Below are positions 6,309 through 8,678 of a DNA stretch of 8,678 nt, piece after piece. This DNA comes from Erysipelotrichaceae bacterium (GTDB taxonomy: Bacteria > Bacillota_I > Bacilli_A > Erysipelotrichales > Coprobacillaceae). A model generated the notes under the pieces. The model had not been told where the DNA came from and did no database searches. It worked only from the letters and a program-made list of their open reading frames with translations. A program made the position numbers and the translations under genes. Numbering within the stretch: position 1 is the stretch's first letter; the number at the start of each line of letters is the position of its first letter. The DNA lies in NCBI GenBank assembly GCA_021202205.1, contig JAJQDJ010000072.1, forward strand, positions 1-8,678, written 5' to 3'.

Positions 6309-6336
6309 TTGAAAAATTATTCAATTCGTGTATAAT
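6309..6336 (+). promoter_or_regulatory. Sigma-A-type promoter of the lipoprotein-HIT operon
   Basis: TTGAAA (6309-6314) and TATAAT (6331-6336) are separated by 16 nt. Transcription would start near 6343, leaving a leader of about 24 nt that contains the GAGGAGGT ribosome site. A near-palindrome, TTGAA then 6 nt then TTCAA (6309-6324), overlaps the -35 element and could be an operator or chance. Confidence 0.75.
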
Positions 6337-6366
6337 AATATTGTTTATAAATTTGAGGAGGTCTAT

Positions 6367-7335
6367 ATGAAACAAAAAAAGCTTATAGGGCTAGCATTAG
6401 CTTGTTTGTTAGTCTTAAGTGGATGCTCTGGTACTGTTAAGGATGATGGTAAATATGTTGTAGCATCAATTGACGGTGCAAATATTTATGCAGATGATAT
6501 TTATGATGAAATGGCAACCACAACAACAGGCAAACAAATGCTATTTTCTTATGTTTTAGATCAATTAATACAAGCTTATTTTCCTGTAACCAGTGATATG
6601 AAAACTAGTGCAGATGAAATCATCGAAGAGATAGAAGATGAATATGATAGTTACTATGGTGATAGTGCTGATGAATATTTAGAAAGTGCTTTAACTTCAA
6701 GTGGTTATGAATCAATGGATGATTATAGAGAATCATTAATCCAATCATTACAATATTCAGAGTTTTTAAAACAATATGTTAAAGAAAATTTTGATGAAGT
6801 TTTCGACGATTATTATGATTATGAATCACCTCGTATTGTAAGTATTATTAAAGTAGCTATGGATGATCCTACAGATCCTACAGACGAAGAAAGTGAAGCT
6901 CTAGAAGAAGTTGAATCATTATTAGAAACGGACAAAACTTTTGCAGAAATTGCAGCGGATTATTCTGATGATGATACCGCTAGTGCTAAAGGTAATATAG
7001 GAGTTGTCGATTCAACAAGTGATTTAGCAGATAGCTATGGCGATGATGTAGAAACTGCTATTTTAGAAATTGAAGAAGGCGAAATTTCTGAAGCTATTCA
7101 AGGTGATGATGGTTATTATTTTATTTATTGTACAAGTACTGATAAAGATACTATTAAAGCCGAACTTGAAGTCATTGATTTAGATTCACCATTATTAGTC
7201 TATGATGATTATATGGTATATATGGCTCTTAGTACTTATGAATTAAGTTATGCGGATGATGAAATTCAGGAAATAATGGAAGATATTTTAAATGAAAATC
7301 TAGAATATCGAAGTGAGCTAAGGGAGGAAGAATAA
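6367..7335 (+). CDS. PrsA-like parvulin-family lipoprotein, strongly acidic (first of two)
   Basis: This is a 322-residue exported lipoprotein of the PrsA/SurA type, probably a folding helper for secreted proteins on the outer face of the membrane. The signal peptide MKQKKLIGLALACLLVLSGC ends in a lipobox LSGC, with Cys20 as the lipidated residue. A SurA_N-like helical region follows (about 30-145; VASIDGANIYADDIYDEM is the typical opening). A parvulin-like domain spans about 155-260, recognisable by FAEIAADYS, ASAKGNIGVVDS and the closing GYYFIY. The parvulin histidines normally found at the first strand (as in HILV) and near the end (GYHII) are absent, so prolyl isomerase activity is doubtful. 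I count 84 Asp/Glu against 18 Lys/Arg, an unusually acidic composition. ATG at 6367 follows GAGGAGGT. The next gene starts 1 nt after the stop. Confidence 0.85.
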   Translation: MKQKKLIGLALACLLVLSGCSGTVKDDGKYVVASIDGANIYADDIYDEMATTTTGKQMLFSYVLDQLIQAYFPVTSDMKTSADEIIEEIEDEYDSYYGDSADEYLESALTSSGYESMDDYRESLIQSLQYSEFLKQYVKENFDEVFDDYYDYESPRIVSIIKVAMDDPTDPTDEESEALEEVESLLETDKTFAEIAADYSDDDTASAKGNIGVVDSTSDLADSYGDDVETAILEIEEGEISEAIQGDDGYYFIYCTSTDKDTIKAELEVIDLDSPLLVYDDYMVYMALSTYELSYADDEIQEIMEDILNENLEYRSELREEE

Positions 7336-7336
7336 T

Positions 7337-8194
7337 ATGAAGAAATTAGTATTATTACTCATGTGTGCTGGCTTATTAGCAGCTTGTTCATCTTCTGGTT
7401 ATAGTGTTGAAGTTAGTGATGCAGATAGTGTTTTGGTCAGCGATTCTACTTTATCTGTCACTAAACAGGGATTTTTCGAATATTTAATGGATAGCTATGG
7501 TGCTAATGAAGTTTTAGTTGAAGCATTAACAAAAATTGCTGATATAGAATTAACTGATGAAGATGAACTCAATGATTTAGTTGAAGAAATTAAAGCTGAA
7601 TATGCTTCTTATACAGATGATGATTTGTCTACCTATGCTTCATATATGGGAAATGATGATGTCAATGAATATGTAGAACAAATTATTGTTCCTAGCGCTA
7701 AACAGGAATTATTAAGAGAACATTATATTAGTGATAATCTCGAAGATATGATTGAAGAATATTCAGTATGTAGTTTCAAGAAAATTGTTGTAGAAAAAGA
7801 ATCAGAAGCTTTAAATATCATTTCTGAAGCAACTGATGAAGATGCTTTTGATGAACTTATGGAAGAATATAGTGATGACGCTGAAGATGCCGGAATGGTG
7901 ACTATCAATTCTACATTGGATGATAATCTTGTAGATATTCTTGATGAATTATCAGCAATTGAAGAAGATGGTGTATATAGTAGCGCCATTAAATTAAGTG
8001 ATGATACTTATGCAGTAGTTTATTTATATGATACTGATCATAGTAATACTGATGAAATTATCGATACATTATCTAGTGATAGTGATGTTCAGGAATATAT
8101 AGAGGGTATTTATTTAAAGAAATATAATTTTGATGTATACGATTCTAAAATAAAAGCAGCAATCGAAGAAATATCTGATCAATATTTAGATTAA
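7337..8194 (+). CDS. PrsA-like acidic lipoprotein, degenerate parvulin region (second of two)
   Basis: This 285-residue lipoprotein has signal peptide MKKLVLLLMCAGLLAAC with lipobox LAAC (lipidated Cys17). The body resembles the preceding protein in layout: an acidic, mostly helical N-terminal part (about 40-140), then a parvulin-like region (about 145-235) with CSFKKIVV in place of the usual HILV strand, FDELMEEYSDDAEDAG in place of FxxLAxxYSxDxxxxxxGG, and DTYAVVYLYDT as the last strand. Neither parvulin histidine nor the GG pair is kept, so it is more likely a holdase/chaperone or a diverged paralogue than an isomerase. I count 72 Asp/Glu against 15 Lys/Arg. The ATG has AGGGAGGA just upstream, within the last codons of the first lipoprotein gene, so the two are co-translated. 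They probably arose by duplication. Without the neighbour, the PrsA assignment would be weaker. Confidence 0.75.
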   Translation: MKKLVLLLMCAGLLAACSSSGYSVEVSDADSVLVSDSTLSVTKQGFFEYLMDSYGANEVLVEALTKIADIELTDEDELNDLVEEIKAEYASYTDDDLSTYASYMGNDDVNEYVEQIIVPSAKQELLREHYISDNLEDMIEEYSVCSFKKIVVEKESEALNIISEATDEDAFDELMEEYSDDAEDAGMVTINSTLDDNLVDILDELSAIEEDGVYSSAIKLSDDTYAVVYLYDTDHSNTDEIIDTLSSDSDVQEYIEGIYLKKYNFDVYDSKIKAAIEEISDQYLD

Positions 8195-8206
8195 TGGAGG
8201 TTCAAT

Positions 8207-8611
8207 ATGAGTGATTGTATTTTTTGTAAGATTATAAATCATGAAATTCCTGGTAAAATTGTTTATGAAGATGATATTTGTTTAGCTTTTTTGGATTTGA
8301 GTCAAACAACTGATGGGCATACTTTGGTTATTCCAAAGAAACATTATAATCATATTTTAGATGTTGATGATGTTACTTTAGGACATATGATGAAAGTCGT
8401 ACAAATAGTTGCTAAAAACATCGAAAATAAATTAGGAGCCAAGGGATTTAACATTGTATCTAATATGAACGAGATTGCAGGGCAATCTGTTCACCATTTC
8501 CATATTCATATTATTCCTCGATACAGTGAAAATGATGGTTTTAAAGCTATCTACAGTGATCGTAGTGATGAAGTGGATTTAGATAAAATTTATGAAAAAT
8601 TAACGAAATAA
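8207..8611 (+). CDS. hit: HIT-family protein (histidine triad nucleotide-binding hydrolase)
   Basis: This is a 134-residue cytoplasmic protein of the HINT/Hit branch, which hydrolyses nucleoside phosphoramidates and AMP-linked compounds; its cellular role is poorly defined. The histidine triad is HFHIHII with His97, His99 and His101 (His99 is the likely nucleophile by family position). The zinc-binding Cys4-x-x-Cys7 typical of Gram-positive HIT proteins is present at the start (SDCIFCKI). DGHTLVIPKKHYNHI (36-50) and GFNIVSNMNEIAGQSV (80-95) are standard family blocks. The ATG follows GGAGG 12 nt after the upstream stop, so it ends a three-gene operon. In Bacillus subtilis hit and prsA are also near neighbours, which supports the PrsA reading of the two genes before it. 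Confidence 0.95.
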   Translation: MSDCIFCKIINHEIPGKIVYEDDICLAFLDLSQTTDGHTLVIPKKHYNHILDVDDVTLGHMMKVVQIVAKNIENKLGAKGFNIVSNMNEIAGQSVHHFHIHIIPRYSENDGFKAIYSDRSDEVDLDKIYEKLTK

Positions 8612-8656
8612 AGGATTCTAGTGAACAATGTCATTAAGTTAAGATTTGGTGACATT

Positions 8657-8678
8657 CCCCTTCTCAAAAATGAGAAGG
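8657..8678 (+). terminator. Probable terminator hairpin after hit, cut by the window edge
   Basis: CCTTCTCA (8659-8666) pairs perfectly with TGAGAAGG (8671-8678) around an AAAA loop. Two more C residues at 8657-8658 would pair if GG follows beyond the window. The expected T-run cannot be seen. Just before it, AATGTCA (8627-8633) and TGACATT (8650-8656) form a second inverted repeat with a 16-nt loop. An alternative reading is that this stretch is the beginning of another gene (see findings). Confidence 0.5.

Noticed and set aside
7723..7989. Minus-strand open frame of about 88 codons opposite the second lipoprotein
   Set aside because: Its Ser-rich translation is the mirror of Asp/Glu codons on the other strand, a known compositional shadow.
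1..8678. Mobile element, CRISPR array, tRNA or rRNA
   Set aside because: No transposase or integrase, no repeated spacer units, no terminal repeats with target duplications and no recognisable structural RNA were seen.

Overview
This is a chromosomal stretch from an AT-rich, low-GC Gram-positive bacterium. The evidence is strong AGGAGG-type ribosome sites, the sufC-sufD-sufS-sufU-sufB gene order seen in Bacillus and its relatives, and PrsA-type lipoproteins. A YunB homologue and a tiny YjcZ-like membrane peptide indicate a spore former or a lineage that descends from one. The compact SufD and very acidic PrsA-like proteins suggest a gut Erysipelotrichia/Coprobacillus-type organism, but this placement is inference from sequence style and not from a phylogenetic marker.

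Layout. Positions 51-6047 are read leftwards on the minus strand. In transcription order this block is sufC (ABC-type ATPase), sufD (short scaffold protein), sufS (cysteine desulfurase), sufU (zinc sulfur acceptor), sufB (scaffold) and a 5-formyltetrahydrofolate cyclo-ligase gene. A hairpin terminator that contains the last gene's own stop codon follows, then a separate yunB-like sporulation gene. The suf genes touch or overlap (overlaps of 8 and 20 nt, gaps of 1 and 2 nt), and the folate gene overlaps sufB, so these six genes look like one translationally coupled transcript. A good sigma-A-type promoter (TTGAAT, 17 nt, TAAAAT) lies just upstream of sufC.

The divergent gap (6048-6366) is not empty. 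From left to right it holds the sufC promoter, a 9-bp perfect inverted repeat, a 25-codon gene for a YjcZ-like single-pass membrane peptide on the minus strand with a near-perfect Shine-Dalgarno site, a candidate sporulation-type promoter for that gene, and the rightward promoter of the next operon.

Positions 6367-8611 are read rightwards: two tandem, strongly acidic PrsA/parvulin-like lipoproteins 1 nt apart, then a HIT-family nucleotide-binding protein. The window ends inside what is probably a terminator hairpin.

Functionally there are three themes. SufS takes sulfur from cysteine and passes it to SufU, and SufB-SufC-SufD assembles Fe-S clusters from it. The lipoprotein pair probably helps fold secreted proteins outside the membrane. 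Two sporulation-associated genes sit beside these housekeeping operons. I see no mobile element, CRISPR array, tRNA or rRNA, and no convincing new multi-gene system. The most interesting items are the overlooked 25-aa peptide, the terminator-like hairpin inside the start of the folate gene, and the apparent loss of parvulin histidines in both lipoproteins.
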